DNA from: Gordonia lacunae
Lineage (GTDB): Bacteria; Actinomycetota; Actinomycetes; Mycobacteriales; Mycobacteriaceae
DNA: 63,549 bases
Reading direction: 5' to 3'
Assembly (NCBI RefSeq): GCF_002149015.1
Contig: NZ_NGFO01000032.1
Location: 137-63,685, forward strand
Below, piece after piece: positions 34,165 through 42,326 of the stretch. Positions within the stretch are counted from its first letter, which is position 1. Every line of letters starts with the position of its first letter. Under the pieces are notes generated by a model. That model searched no databases. It was not told the origin of the DNA and saw nothing but the letters and a program-made list of their open reading frames with translations. A program made the translations under genes and the position numbers.

Positions 34165-35325
34165 TCAGGCCTGATAGCCGAGTCGTTTGGCGGCCAGTCC
34201 GTTGAGGATCTCGGTCGTGCCGCCGCCGATTCCGATGATGCGCATGTCGCGGTACTGCCGCTCGACCTCGGTGCCGGTCATGTAACCGAGGCCCCCGTGC
34301 AGCTGAACGGCCTTGTTGGCCACCCATTCCCCGGCCTCGACCGCGGTGTTCTTGGCGAAGCACACCTCGGCGATGAGATCGTCGGTGGAGGTGACCTTGC
34401 GTTCCACCAGGGCCCGCGTGTAGGTCCGCGCGATGTCGATGCGCCGGGCCATCTCGATCAGTGTGTCCTGCACCGATTGCCGGGCGATGATCGGTTTGCC
34501 GAACGTCTCCCGATCGCGCGCCCACTGCAGGGTGAGGTCGAGGCACCGTTGTGCGCTGGCGTAGGCCTGCACCGCGAGACCGGACCGTTCGGTGACGAAA
34601 GCGGTGGCGATCTGCGCGAATCCGGAGTTCTCGGGTCCGACGAGGTTGGTGACCGGCACCCAGGCGTCGACGAAGGACAGTTCGGCGGTGTCGGAACTAC
34701 GCCAACCCATCTTGTCGAGCTTGCGGGTGACGGAGAATCCGGGCGTGTCCTTCTCGACGACCAGCAGCGAGACGCCACCGGCTCCCGGCCCCCCGGTGCG
34801 AACCGCGACGACGACGAAGTCGGCACGGACCGCGGAGGTGATGTAGGTCTTGGATCCGTTGACGACGTAGTGGTCCCCGTCGCGCTCGGCCTTGGTCGTC
34901 AGGTGGCCGACATCGCTGCCCCCGCCGGGTTCGGTGATCGCCAGGCTGCCGATCTTCTCGCCCGCCAGTGTGGGCCGTACCCAGCGATCGATCTGATCCG
35001 GGTCACCGGCCGCGATCAGGTGCGGCAGGGCGATGCCGTGGGTGAACAACGACGCGAAGACGCCGCCGGCCGCGCCGGCGTAGTGCAGTTCTTCGCCGAG
35101 GATCGTGCTGTCGATCAGATCGCCGCCGGAGCCGCCCACCTCCTCGGGAACCCCGAGTCCGAACAGGCCCAGTGCGGCCGCCTCGACGTGCAGTTCACGC
35201 GGGATCGCCCCGTCCCGCTCCCAGTCGTCCTGGAACGGGAGGATGTGCTTGTCAACGAATCGCCGCACGGTGGAACGCAATTCGAGACGTTCCGGTGTCT
35301 CCCAGATCGGGCTGGCGATGGGCAT
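34165..35325 (-). CDS. Acyl-CoA dehydrogenase (FadE13-like)
   Basis: A 386-residue acyl-CoA dehydrogenase. Visible motifs: SLAITEPGGGSD (flavin contact), GSKTYITSAVRADFVVVAVR, DKMGWRSSDTAELSFVDAWV, RDRETFGKPI and the terminal QLHGGLGYMTGTEVERQYRD followed by GIGGGTTEIL, where the Glu is the usual catalytic base. AGGAG lies 7 nt before the ATG. It heads the leftward fadE-fadE-tetR group. The pathway could be branched-chain or short acyl-CoA oxidation. Confidence 0.9.
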   Translation of the reverse strand: MPIASPIWETPERLELRSTVRRFVDKHILPFQDDWERDGAIPRELHVEAAALGLFGLGVPEEVGGSGGDLIDSTILGEELHYAGAAGGVFASLFTHGIALPHLIAAGDPDQIDRWVRPTLAGEKIGSLAITEPGGGSDVGHLTTKAERDGDHYVVNGSKTYITSAVRADFVVVAVRTGGPGAGGVSLLVVEKDTPGFSVTRKLDKMGWRSSDTAELSFVDAWVPVTNLVGPENSGFAQIATAFVTERSGLAVQAYASAQRCLDLTLQWARDRETFGKPIIARQSVQDTLIEMARRIDIARTYTRALVERKVTSTDDLIAEVCFAKNTAVEAGEWVANKAVQLHGGLGYMTGTEVERQYRDMRIIGIGGGTTEILNGLAAKRLGYQA

Positions 35326-35410
35326 CGTGTTCTCCTGTCGGGACTGCGTGCGATCGGGTGATCCGCCGGCGATCGGTGTCGCCGGTGGGCATCGACGGGT
35401 TCGGGCCGTC

Positions 35411-36211
35411 TCAGTTCTGGCGAGGTTGGCGACCCGGACCGGGCGGGCCTGCGAAACACTGTGCGATGCCGGACCATTCGGCCGCGTCGGCGCCGGTGAG
35501 GTCGAGATCGAGGTCGGCGAGTGCGCGTCGCTGGGTCACCAGGAGGCAGAAGTCGAGTGCCGACCCACGCACGCTGTTCGACGCGTCGGCCGGCCCCCAG
35601 GTCCACAGTTCGCCCGACGGCGCGGTCAGCGCATAGTGGAACGGTTCGGTGGGCGGGGTACGACCGTTGACCAGGTAGGCGAAATCGCGCGTGCGCACGC
35701 CGATGTGGGCGACGCCGCGGATCCGGTCGGTGGGCGGAAGGGAGACGCCGAGACCGTCCGCGACGTCGAGACCGTGCGCCCAGGTCTCCATGAGTCGCGC
35801 GGTGGCCATGGATGCCGCGGACATCGGCGGGCCGAACCACGGGACCTTGACGCCGGCCGGAACCTCCCGAAGGGCATCGGCGAGACGCTCGCGCACGGCT
35901 CGCCACCCGGCGAGGATCTCCCCGACCGGTGCGGCCGCGCCGGCCTCGGCCGCGTCGTCGACGTAGGTCGCCACACTGTTCGCCGCCTCGCCGAGCAGCT
36001 CGCCGAACCGGTCGGGATCGGTGGCCGCGATCGCGGCGACCTCATCGGTCCACGCCAGATGTGCGATCTGGTGGGCGACGGTCCAACCCGGCGCGGGTGT
36101 CGGGGTGGCCCAGCCCGCGTCATCGAGACCCGCGACGAGTGCGTCGAGCTGCGCGGATTCGGCCTCGAGGTCGGCGACGACGCCGAGCACGGCCGCTTGT
36201 CCATCAGACAT
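35411..36211 (-). CDS. TIGR03084-family mycothiol/DinB-type protein
   Basis: A 266-residue protein of the TIGR03084 group, with a DinB/maleylpyruvate-isomerase-type helical bundle. PAPGWTVAHQIAHLAWTD near residue 40 supplies a His typical of the metal site, and ARLMETWAHGLDVADGLG near residue 150 supplies the second; the C-terminal domain (TAPSGELWTWGPAD) follows the wider family. Members are often beside acyl-CoA dehydrogenase genes; the reaction is not known. ATG 36211 is chosen over a start 39 nt upstream that would enter the palindromic promoter region. An 18-bp palindrome lies 30 nt upstream. Confidence 0.83.
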   Translation of the reverse strand: MSDGQAAVLGVVADLEAESAQLDALVAGLDDAGWATPTPAPGWTVAHQIAHLAWTDEVAAIAATDPDRFGELLGEAANSVATYVDDAAEAGAAAPVGEILAGWRAVRERLADALREVPAGVKVPWFGPPMSAASMATARLMETWAHGLDVADGLGVSLPPTDRIRGVAHIGVRTRDFAYLVNGRTPPTEPFHYALTAPSGELWTWGPADASNSVRGSALDFCLLVTQRRALADLDLDLTGADAAEWSGIAQCFAGPPGPGRQPRQN

Positions 36212-36240
36212 GCGATCACCCTCACACAGGTCCACAGAAG

Positions 36241-36258
36241 AATCAAGCACGCTTGATT
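36241..36258. promoter_or_regulatory. 18-bp palindromic operator candidate
   Basis: AATCAAGC-AC-GCTTGATT is a perfect palindrome 30 nt before the TIGR03084 gene. The AT-rich outer arms stand out in this GC-rich sequence. It looks like a TetR/FadR-type operator; the TetR encoded at 32.3-32.9 kb is a possible ligand. It does not fit the KstR2 consensus because its half-sites are 4 nt apart rather than 2. Confidence 0.65.
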
Positions 36259-36276
36259 GTTTTCCTCGCAGGTACC

Positions 36277-36364
36277 GCCGCCGGTTGAGTCGGCACCCGA
36301 CTGCTCGTCGCTCGACGCCCCCACCGCTGGTTGAGCCGGCACCCGACTGCTCGTCGCCGACGGC
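36277..36364. repeat. Tandem 44-bp repeat, two units plus a start
   Basis: Two adjacent units of about 44 bp (36277-36320 and 36321-36364), each containing GGTTGAG(C/T)CGGCACCCG and ACTGCTCGTCG, run into the larger repeat that begins at 36365 with the same first 23 bp. No reading frame is supported. Confidence 0.7.
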
Positions 36365-36501
36365 CCACCGCTGGTTGAGCCGGCACCGAGCGCAGCGAGG
36401 CGCCGAGTCGAAGCCACCCGGCGACCTCTACACCAGAAAGCGACCTCGACGGACGCGGCGGCCTCGGTCCGCTCGGTCGACACCGGTCAGCCAGCAGGAA
36501 C
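36365..36501. repeat. Long direct repeat, copy 1 (about 135 bp)
   Basis: Starts CCACCGCTGGTTGAGCCGGC and includes GCAGCGAGGCGCCGAGTCGA and GACCTCGACGGACGCGGCGG. It is nearly identical to 36696-36828, with scattered substitutions and a 1-nt length difference. The two copies flank a 59-bp palindrome. Non-coding, function unknown. Confidence 0.8.
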
Positions 36502-36620
36502 ACACCGCGGCGGCAGTCTGCCCGGCGGACGGCACCTTCGACGCAGCTTCCCGTGATCCACGAGCCCCGACCTATCGGCGAAGCCCCGAGACCATCCGCT
36601 GCTACAGCGATACGGAAAAC

Positions 36621-36679
36621 TCGTCCATCTCAGCATGATCAAAGGGCAATATGCCCTTCGACCATGCTGAGGTGGACGA
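36621..36679. repeat. 59-bp near-perfect palindrome
   Basis: Arms of about 29 nt meet almost directly at position 36650; only three or four positions mismatch, some of which allow G-U pairing on one strand. The core is AAGGGCAATATGCCCTT. It would form an exceptionally stable hairpin or cruciform. It lies 170 nt past the end of the leftward thioesterase gene, but without a U-run. Confidence 0.85.
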
Positions 36680-36695
36680 ACTCTTCACCGACCCC

Positions 36696-36828
36696 CACCG
36701 CTGGTTGAGCCGGCACCGACCGCAGCGAGGCGCCGAGTCGAAGCCACCTGGCGACCCGAGCACCAGAAGTGACCTCGACGGACGCGGCGGCCTCGCTTCG
36801 CTCGGTCGGCGCTGCTCGGCCAGCAGAT
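36696..36828. repeat. Long direct repeat, copy 2 (about 133 bp)
   Basis: Second copy of the unit at 36365-36501 in the same orientation, ending 22 nt before the thioesterase stop. Together with the palindrome, this makes most of the 638-nt gap between the TIGR03084 and thioesterase genes repetitive; no gene was found in the gap. Confidence 0.8.
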
Positions 36829-36849
36829 ACGGCCCCGGGCCGCGGGTCG

Positions 36850-37761
36850 TCAGCGGTAGTGGATGTCGACCGTTGCCCGGCTCAGCAGAACGTCGTCGTA
36901 GGAGGTCATCGTCGCCTCGAACGACGAGACACGACGGCCGAGCTTGATCGGCGTCACCTCGACCACCACTTCGCTCCCGTCGACAGCAGGTGAGCGGTAG
37001 AAGCCGATCGCCATGTCCCCGATGGAGTACTCCTGCCCGGCACCGGCATGGAGATGCCCGGCGAACGATGCCGCCTGACCGGCGATGGTGGCGATGACGC
37101 CGCCGTGCATGGTGCCGAACATGTTGCCCATCCAGGGTTCGGTGGCGCTACGGAAGCGGATACCGGACTCGCGGTCGGAGGCACCGTCGATCACCTCGAC
37201 GCGGCCGTTGAGCATGTCGGTGAGCGGACCGGGTTCCCGCATCTTCGACGCGATCTCGTCGACCACGGCGCGCCCGGACAGCACAGCCGGTATCGGCTCG
37301 GGCAGGACGGATTCATCCGCGTCGGCGCACCGTGGTGTCGGCAAGCCCAGCTCGGCCGCCGGCGTGGCACCGGTCGGCGCACGACCGACGCGGACGTTTC
37401 GCGCAGTCCCGACACAGCACAGGTCCCCGGCTCCGGTGCGGATCTCGACCGATGTCGAGCCCCACGCGTCGTCGTACATGACCACCTCGGCGCGTGCCGC
37501 GAGGAGGTCTCCGATGTCTGCGCGCCCGTGGGTCGACATGGTCAAGCGCGCCTGCAGGGTCGCCGCGGCGGGGTCGTCGTGGACGCCATGGAACGGGATA
37601 CCGCCGCAGTGATCGAACAGCACGGCGAGAGCCGGCAGCTCGATCAGTCCCCGATGATCGGCGAAGCGCGTGCACAGTCGCTGCGAGGCACTCACGCCCG
37701 ACTCCGACACCGAGATGTCGCCGAGGTGGAATGCGGACAGTGGATCATGCGGCTCGCTCAT
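36850..37761 (-). CDS. PaaI-type double-hotdog thioesterase
   Basis: A 303-residue protein with two hotdog domains. The second (about 175-303) carries the PaaI-type motif GNMFGTMHGGVIATIAGQAA, with the catalytic region in HGG, and ends in RVSSFEATMTSYDDVLLSRA. The first half (LIELPALAVLFDHCGGIPFH) is a divergent hotdog of the acyl-CoA thioesterase II type. It probably hydrolyses an acyl-CoA; the chain or ring substrate is not readable. It is divergent from the exported protein gene; the intervening 103 nt include TTGGA-GAG-TCCAA (37800-37812), a possible operator. Confidence 0.8.
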   Translation of the reverse strand: MSEPHDPLSAFHLGDISVSESGVSASQRLCTRFADHRGLIELPALAVLFDHCGGIPFHGVHDDPAAATLQARLTMSTHGRADIGDLLAARAEVVMYDDAWGSTSVEIRTGAGDLCCVGTARNVRVGRAPTGATPAAELGLPTPRCADADESVLPEPIPAVLSGRAVVDEIASKMREPGPLTDMLNGRVEVIDGASDRESGIRFRSATEPWMGNMFGTMHGGVIATIAGQAASFAGHLHAGAGQEYSIGDMAIGFYRSPAVDGSEVVVEVTPIKLGRRVSSFEATMTSYDDVLLSRATVDIHYR

Positions 37762-37864
37762 GAAATCCCTTGTATCAGCGGAGTGCAGCCGATCTCACGT
37801 TGGAGAGTCCAATCTCACTCCCGTACTCTGGGTCCGTACGTGTCCAAAGTGACGGGAGAGACAG

Positions 37865-38326
37865 ATGCGACGCAGGACTGTGGCAACAATCGGGGCGATT
37901 GCGGCAGTGGGAGCGTTCGGCGCGGGAGCAGGCACCGCCTTGGCGGCCCCCGCGGAACGACCCCTCAGCGTGGATCAGATCCCCAATGCCGGCGTCACCG
38001 TCGGCTCCAACGGCGTCACCGGCGGATTCGTGGCGAGCATCCTGGCCTCCGCCACCGAGCCGGGCGTCACACTGATCTCGCTCAACACGACTCCCACCGA
38101 GGCCTGCGCCACCAACCTCAAGGACGCACGAGTCGGGATCACGTGGAAGAACACCTCGACCGGCTCATCCGGGGACGAGGTCTTCGCCGCGTGCACCGCC
38201 GGACGTCCGGCGGACGGCGTCGCCGTCACCACCGGGAACGGGTCGATCGAGTTCACGACGACGATCCTCGGCAAGGGCGATCAGACCTTCACGGTCGTAC
38301 CGGGCAGCGGATCGTTCACGCGCTGA
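37865..38326 (+). CDS. Exported protein of unknown function
   Basis: A 153-residue protein with a clear signal peptide (RRRTVATIGAIAAVGAFGAG, cleavage near ALAAPA, about residue 28). The mature part is beta-rich with two cysteines (EACATN and FAACTAG) that could form a disulphide. GGGAGAGACAG precedes the ATG. No family was recognised. Small secreted proteins of this build are common in mycolate bacteria. It ends 160 nt before fadD17. Confidence 0.72.
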   Translation: MRRRTVATIGAIAAVGAFGAGAGTALAAPAERPLSVDQIPNAGVTVGSNGVTGGFVASILASATEPGVTLISLNTTPTEACATNLKDARVGITWKNTSTGSSGDEVFAACTAGRPADGVAVTTGNGSIEFTTTILGKGDQTFTVVPGSGSFTR

Positions 38327-38462
38327 CCCCCGGACGCCCGTCGCCTCGAGTCGGTGACGGCCCGGCCCTGACCGACCGAACCCGGATCCGCTCTTCCGTG
38401 CCCGGGGTCAGCAGCCCCGACCGCACCGAGTAGACAATTCTGCAAATCTGTACACACGTGGG

Positions 38463-38476
38463 GTGAACACGTTCTA
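38463..38476. promoter_or_regulatory. KstR-like site before fadD17
   Basis: GTGAACACGTTCTA matches TnnAACnnGTTnnA except for the first T. It ends 10 nt before the fadD17 ATG. Position and gene (fadD17 is in the KstR regulon of M. tuberculosis) support the call. Confidence 0.7.
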
Positions 38477-38486
38477 GATTTGCCGC

Positions 38487-40076
38487 ATGGCCGAGACAGT
38501 CACCCAGCTCCTGCAGGCACGTGCCGACGACGACAACCTCGCGATCACCTACGAGGGCCGGCAGTGGACATGGCGCGAGTACATACGCGACGCCGAGCGT
38601 GCGGCGTCGGCGATCCTCGGTGTCGCCGACACCCAGCGCCCGCTGCATGTGGGCGCCCTGCTCGGAAACACCCCGGACATGCTCATCGCGCTGGCCGCCG
38701 GCGCACTGGGTGGGTATGTGACGGCGGGGATCAACAACACCCGCCGCGGTGAGGGCCTCGCCGCCGACATCGTGCGCGCCGACTGCCAGATCCTGCTCAC
38801 CGACGCCGAGCATCGCCCCCTCCTCGACGGCCTGGAGCTACCCGGGGTGACGGTGCTGGACACCTCCACTCAGCAGTGGGTGGACATGCTCTCGGGCGCA
38901 GGCGAACTCACTCCCCATTCGGTGCCCGGGGCGATGGACACGTTCATGCTCATCTTCACCTCGGGGACGAGCGGCAATCCCAAGCCCGTCCAGTTCGCAC
39001 ATCTGATGATCCCGTTCGCCGGCCCGGTACTGGCCGACAAGTACGACATCGGCCCCGGCGACGTGTGTTACCTGTCGATGCCCCTGTTCCACAGCGCCGC
39101 ACTCATGGGCGGTTACTGCGTCGCACTGTGCGGCGGTGCCGCGATCGCACCGGCCAGGTTCTCGGCGTCGACCTTCCTCGCCGACATCCGCCGCTACAAC
39201 GCGACGTACATGAACTACGTCGGCAAGCCCCTCGCCTACATCCTGGCGACCGAGGAGAAGCCAGACGACGCCGACAACCCCCTCCGGGTGGCGTTCGGCA
39301 ACGAGGCCACCGACCGCGACATCGACGACTTCTCCCGACGTTTCGGCTGCACCGTGTGGGACGGATTCGGCTCGACGGAACTCGCGATCATCATCACCCG
39401 CGAGCCCGGCACCCCGCACGGGTCGATCGGCCGGGGTTTCCCGAACGTCGCCGTGTACAACTCCTCGACGCTGACCGAGTGCCCGCGCGCCGAGTTCGAC
39501 GACAACGGTGCGCTTCTCAATGCCGACGACGCGATCGGCGAGCTGGTGAACATCGAGGGTGGCGGCATGTTCATGGGTTACTACAACGACTCCGATGCCA
39601 CGAACGAGCGGCTCCGCAACGGGATGTACTGGTCGGGCGATCTGGCCTACAAGGACGCCGACGACTGGATCTACCTGGCCGGACGGACGGGTGACTGGAT
39701 GCGCGTCGACGGGGAGAACCTCGCCGCCGGACCGATCGAACGCGTACTGCTCCGCGTTCCGGAGATCAATCGCGTTGCCGTCTACGCCGTTCCGGACGAC
39801 CATGTCGGCGACGCGGTGATGGCTGCCGTGGTACTACAGGACGGCGTCGAGCTCACGCCGGAGTCCTTCGCCGAACAGCTTGCCGCGCAACCTGACCTGT
39901 CACCGAAGGCCTGGCCGACCTATGTGCGGCTCGAGGACGACCTCCCGACGACCGCGACGAACAAGATCCTCAAACGCACCCTCAAAGCCGAGGGGGCCAC
40001 GCCCGGATCGGGCCGCCTCTGGGTGCGCGAGCCCCGGACCCGCGTGTACCGGCAAGCGGTCGCCGCACAAGCATGA
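38487..40076 (+). CDS. fadD17: FadD17-like acyl-CoA synthetase
   Basis: A 529-residue AMP-forming acyl-CoA ligase. ANL motifs: FMLIFTSGTSGNPK (P-loop), WDGFGSTELAI (A5), YWSGDLAY (A7), GRTGDWMRVDGEN (A8 hinge) and the C-terminal Lys in TATNKILKRTLK. Throughout, the sequence follows M. tuberculosis FadD17 (for example SMPLFHSAALMGG, YVGKPLAYILAT and LRVAFGNEA), which activates a sterol side-chain acid (C5 or C3) for beta-oxidation. A KstR-like site lies just upstream. Its stop overlaps the LLM gene start (ATGA). The fadE26/fadE27 pair found beside fadD17 in M. tuberculosis is not adjacent here. Confidence 0.9.
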   Translation: MAETVTQLLQARADDDNLAITYEGRQWTWREYIRDAERAASAILGVADTQRPLHVGALLGNTPDMLIALAAGALGGYVTAGINNTRRGEGLAADIVRADCQILLTDAEHRPLLDGLELPGVTVLDTSTQQWVDMLSGAGELTPHSVPGAMDTFMLIFTSGTSGNPKPVQFAHLMIPFAGPVLADKYDIGPGDVCYLSMPLFHSAALMGGYCVALCGGAAIAPARFSASTFLADIRRYNATYMNYVGKPLAYILATEEKPDDADNPLRVAFGNEATDRDIDDFSRRFGCTVWDGFGSTELAIIITREPGTPHGSIGRGFPNVAVYNSSTLTECPRAEFDDNGALLNADDAIGELVNIEGGGMFMGYYNDSDATNERLRNGMYWSGDLAYKDADDWIYLAGRTGDWMRVDGENLAAGPIERVLLRVPEINRVAVYAVPDDHVGDAVMAAVVLQDGVELTPESFAEQLAAQPDLSPKAWPTYVRLEDDLPTTATNKILKRTLKAEGATPGSGRLWVREPRTRVYRQAVAAQA

Positions 40077-41194
40077 CGCCGACCGCGACCACCGCACCGC
40101 TCCCGGATTCGACCACACAGCAGACACTTCCGGAGATCGGTTACTACGCCCTCTCCCGCCATCCGGTCGATCCGGCCGAGCTCGCCGACGAGGCGCGACT
40201 CGCCGACCGCGAGGGTTTCGGCGCCGCTTTCGTCTCCGAACGCTTCAACGTGAAGGACGCCGCCGTGCTCGCGGGCGGTCTGGCGGCAGCGAGCCGCCGC
40301 ATGGGCATCGCCACCGCCGCGACCAATCACAACACGCGTCATCCCATCATCACCGCGTCCATGGGCGCCACACTGTCGACGATGACAGGTGGGCGGTTCG
40401 CACTCGGCCTCGGCCGCGGATTCGCCGCGCAGTGGCAGGTTCTCGGCGTTCCCGATGTCACGAGTGCCCAACTCTCCGACGCCGCTTCGGTGCTGCGCAC
40501 CCTGTGGCGCGGCGAGATGATCCTGGGGCACGACGGGCCACTCGGCACCTTCGACTACCTCAATCTCGGCGTGCCCGTACCACCGGTCCCCATCCTGCTC
40601 GTGACCATGTCGCCGAACACCTTGCGTCTCGCCGGTCGGATCGCCGACGGCGTGGTCCTGCACACCTTTTTCTCCGACGCGGCGACCTCGGCCGCGGTCG
40701 ACACGGTGCGGGCGGCGGCCGACGACGCCGGCCGGGATCCGGCCTCGGTGCGCATCTGGTCCGTGTTGGCCACCGTGCCCGACCAACTCGACGAGGATGA
40801 TCGCCTGCGGCGCCTGTACGGCCGCCTCGCGACCTACCTCCAGGGATATCCGGATGTCCTGATGCGCGCCAACGCATGGCACCAGGACGACCTCGACAGG
40901 ATCAGGGCGAGTTCGGCTTTCGCCGATGCCCGCGGTCCGATCGACGCGACCGCAACCGCCGACGAACTCGCCCGCCTCGCCGAGGTCATCCCGTCGTCCT
41001 GGGTCGCCGACAGCGCGGTGGGTGACGCCGAGCGCTGCGCAGCGGCCGTGGCCCGACAGTTCGATCTCGGTGTCGACTCGGTCATCATGCACGGCGCCGC
41101 ACCGTCGGAACTGCTGCCCGTGCTGCGCGCGTACCGGTCGATCCGGCCCGCTGTACGCCCACTCCCGGTCAACCCGGGTTCGGTTGCGGGGTAG
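40073..41194 (+). CDS. TIGR03857-family LLM oxidoreductase, likely F420-dependent
   Basis: A 373-residue luciferase-like TIM-barrel protein of the TIGR03857 group. Features: IGYYALSRHPVDPAELADEA near the N-terminus, GAAFVSERFNVKDAAVLAGG, the substrate/cofactor face MTGGRFALGLGRGFAAQW and ILLVTMSPNTLRLAGRIADG. M. tuberculosis Rv3520c, near the cholesterol genes, is of this type. It is translationally coupled to fadD17 (ATGA overlap), suggesting a role in the same sterol side-chain pathway. The reaction is unknown. Confidence 0.85.
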   Translation: MTPTATTAPLPDSTTQQTLPEIGYYALSRHPVDPAELADEARLADREGFGAAFVSERFNVKDAAVLAGGLAAASRRMGIATAATNHNTRHPIITASMGATLSTMTGGRFALGLGRGFAAQWQVLGVPDVTSAQLSDAASVLRTLWRGEMILGHDGPLGTFDYLNLGVPVPPVPILLVTMSPNTLRLAGRIADGVVLHTFFSDAATSAAVDTVRAAADDAGRDPASVRIWSVLATVPDQLDEDDRLRRLYGRLATYLQGYPDVLMRANAWHQDDLDRIRASSAFADARGPIDATATADELARLAEVIPSSWVADSAVGDAERCAAAVARQFDLGVDSVIMHGAAPSELLPVLRAYRSIRPAVRPLPVNPGSVAG

Positions 41195-41207
41195 ACCTCG
41201 GCGCGCC

Positions 41208-42071
41208 TCAGTCGGGCACGCCCGGAGGCACCGAGTTGAGCAGCGCACCCGCCTCCACCCGAAGCTGCTGCCCCGTCACGTAACGCGCCGCATCGGACAC
41301 CAGATACAGGACCGCCTCGGTGACATCCTCGGGTGCGAGCAGATCGACCGGCATCGCGTGCAGTGACGCGAAGACATGCTTGACGTCGTCATAGTCCGGC
41401 TTCTCCAGATCGGGGCGGAACAACCGGTAGATCTCGTCGTGATGCACCATCGCGGTGTCGACGTTACCCGGGTGGATCGCGTTGACGCGGATACCCTTCG
41501 GCGCCAGATGCCGGGCCAGATCGTTGACGAGCCGGGCCACCGCCCGTTTCGAATGGCCGTACCCGCCGGCGCCCGGCCCCGCCTGCGCCGACTCGAACGA
41601 CGGCATGAACGCCGCCATCGACCCGATGCAGACGATCGACGCACCGGCCTCGAGGTGGGGCAAGGACAACTCGAGGGTGTTGATCACACCACCGAGGTTG
41701 ACCGACACCGTGTTCAGCCACGTGACCGAGGGACTCTCGGGTCCGAGGGGACTGATCCCGGCGTTGGCCACGACGATGTCGAGTCTGCCGAACTGCGCCA
41801 CCGCATCGTCGATCGCGGCCTGCAGGGCATCGCGGCTTCGGACATCGGCGATCCTGGCGATCACCCTGCGGCCTGTGGCGTCGACCATCGTGGCGGTCTG
41901 CTGCAGGTCATCCGGCGTGCCCATGGCGTAGTTCACCGTGGTGATCTGATCGCAGATGTCGATCGCGATGATGTCGGCGCCCAGTTCGGCCATCCGCACG
42001 GCATGGCTGCGGCCCTGGCCTCGTGCCGCGCCCGTCACGAGGGCGACCTTTCCGTCGAGCCTGGTGTTCAC
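41208..42071 (-). CDS. Mycofactocin-type SDR
   Basis: A 287-residue SDR. The cofactor segment VTGAARGQGRSHAVRMAELG has the RGQGRSHA signature of mycofactocin-coupled SDRs; IVVANAG and YGHSK (catalytic Tyr and Lys) follow. The insert near residues 190-235 (EIYRLFRPDLEKPDYDDV) is also typical. The GTG at 42071 has GAAGGGAAG upstream; the frame stays open far beyond it without coding support. It is convergent with the LLM gene and divergent from a phosphotransferase gene. It could oxidise an alcohol or ketosteroid using the mft-encoded cofactor (inference). Confidence 0.87.
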   Translation of the reverse strand: MNTRLDGKVALVTGAARGQGRSHAVRMAELGADIIAIDICDQITTVNYAMGTPDDLQQTATMVDATGRRVIARIADVRSRDALQAAIDDAVAQFGRLDIVVANAGISPLGPESPSVTWLNTVSVNLGGVINTLELSLPHLEAGASIVCIGSMAAFMPSFESAQAGPGAGGYGHSKRAVARLVNDLARHLAPKGIRVNAIHPGNVDTAMVHHDEIYRLFRPDLEKPDYDDVKHVFASLHAMPVDLLAPEDVTEAVLYLVSDAARYVTGQQLRVEAGALLNSVPPGVPD

Positions 42072-42326
42072 TCGCGCTTCCCTTCTTCGGGTGACCGCGC
42101 GTCGGGTCACCGCACCTGCGCGCAGCCTAACCGACCACCGATCTCTTCTGTGGCGGAATGGATTTGCCGTTCTCGCGACCGTCTCGGGATGGGAACCCAC
42201 CGCGGGCGGAACGAGTGGTTCACTCCCTGGACACCAGTCCATTTCCTCGGTAGTGTCGCCACCAGCGGCAGGGTGAGCCCGGTCACATCGGGCCGACCCG
42301 TACCGCTGGACCGAAAGGGCGTGACC

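Noticed and set aside
36241..36258. KstR2 operator
   Set aside because: The CAAG and CTTG half-sites are 4 nt apart, whereas the KstR2 consensus AnCAAGnnCTTGnT has 2.
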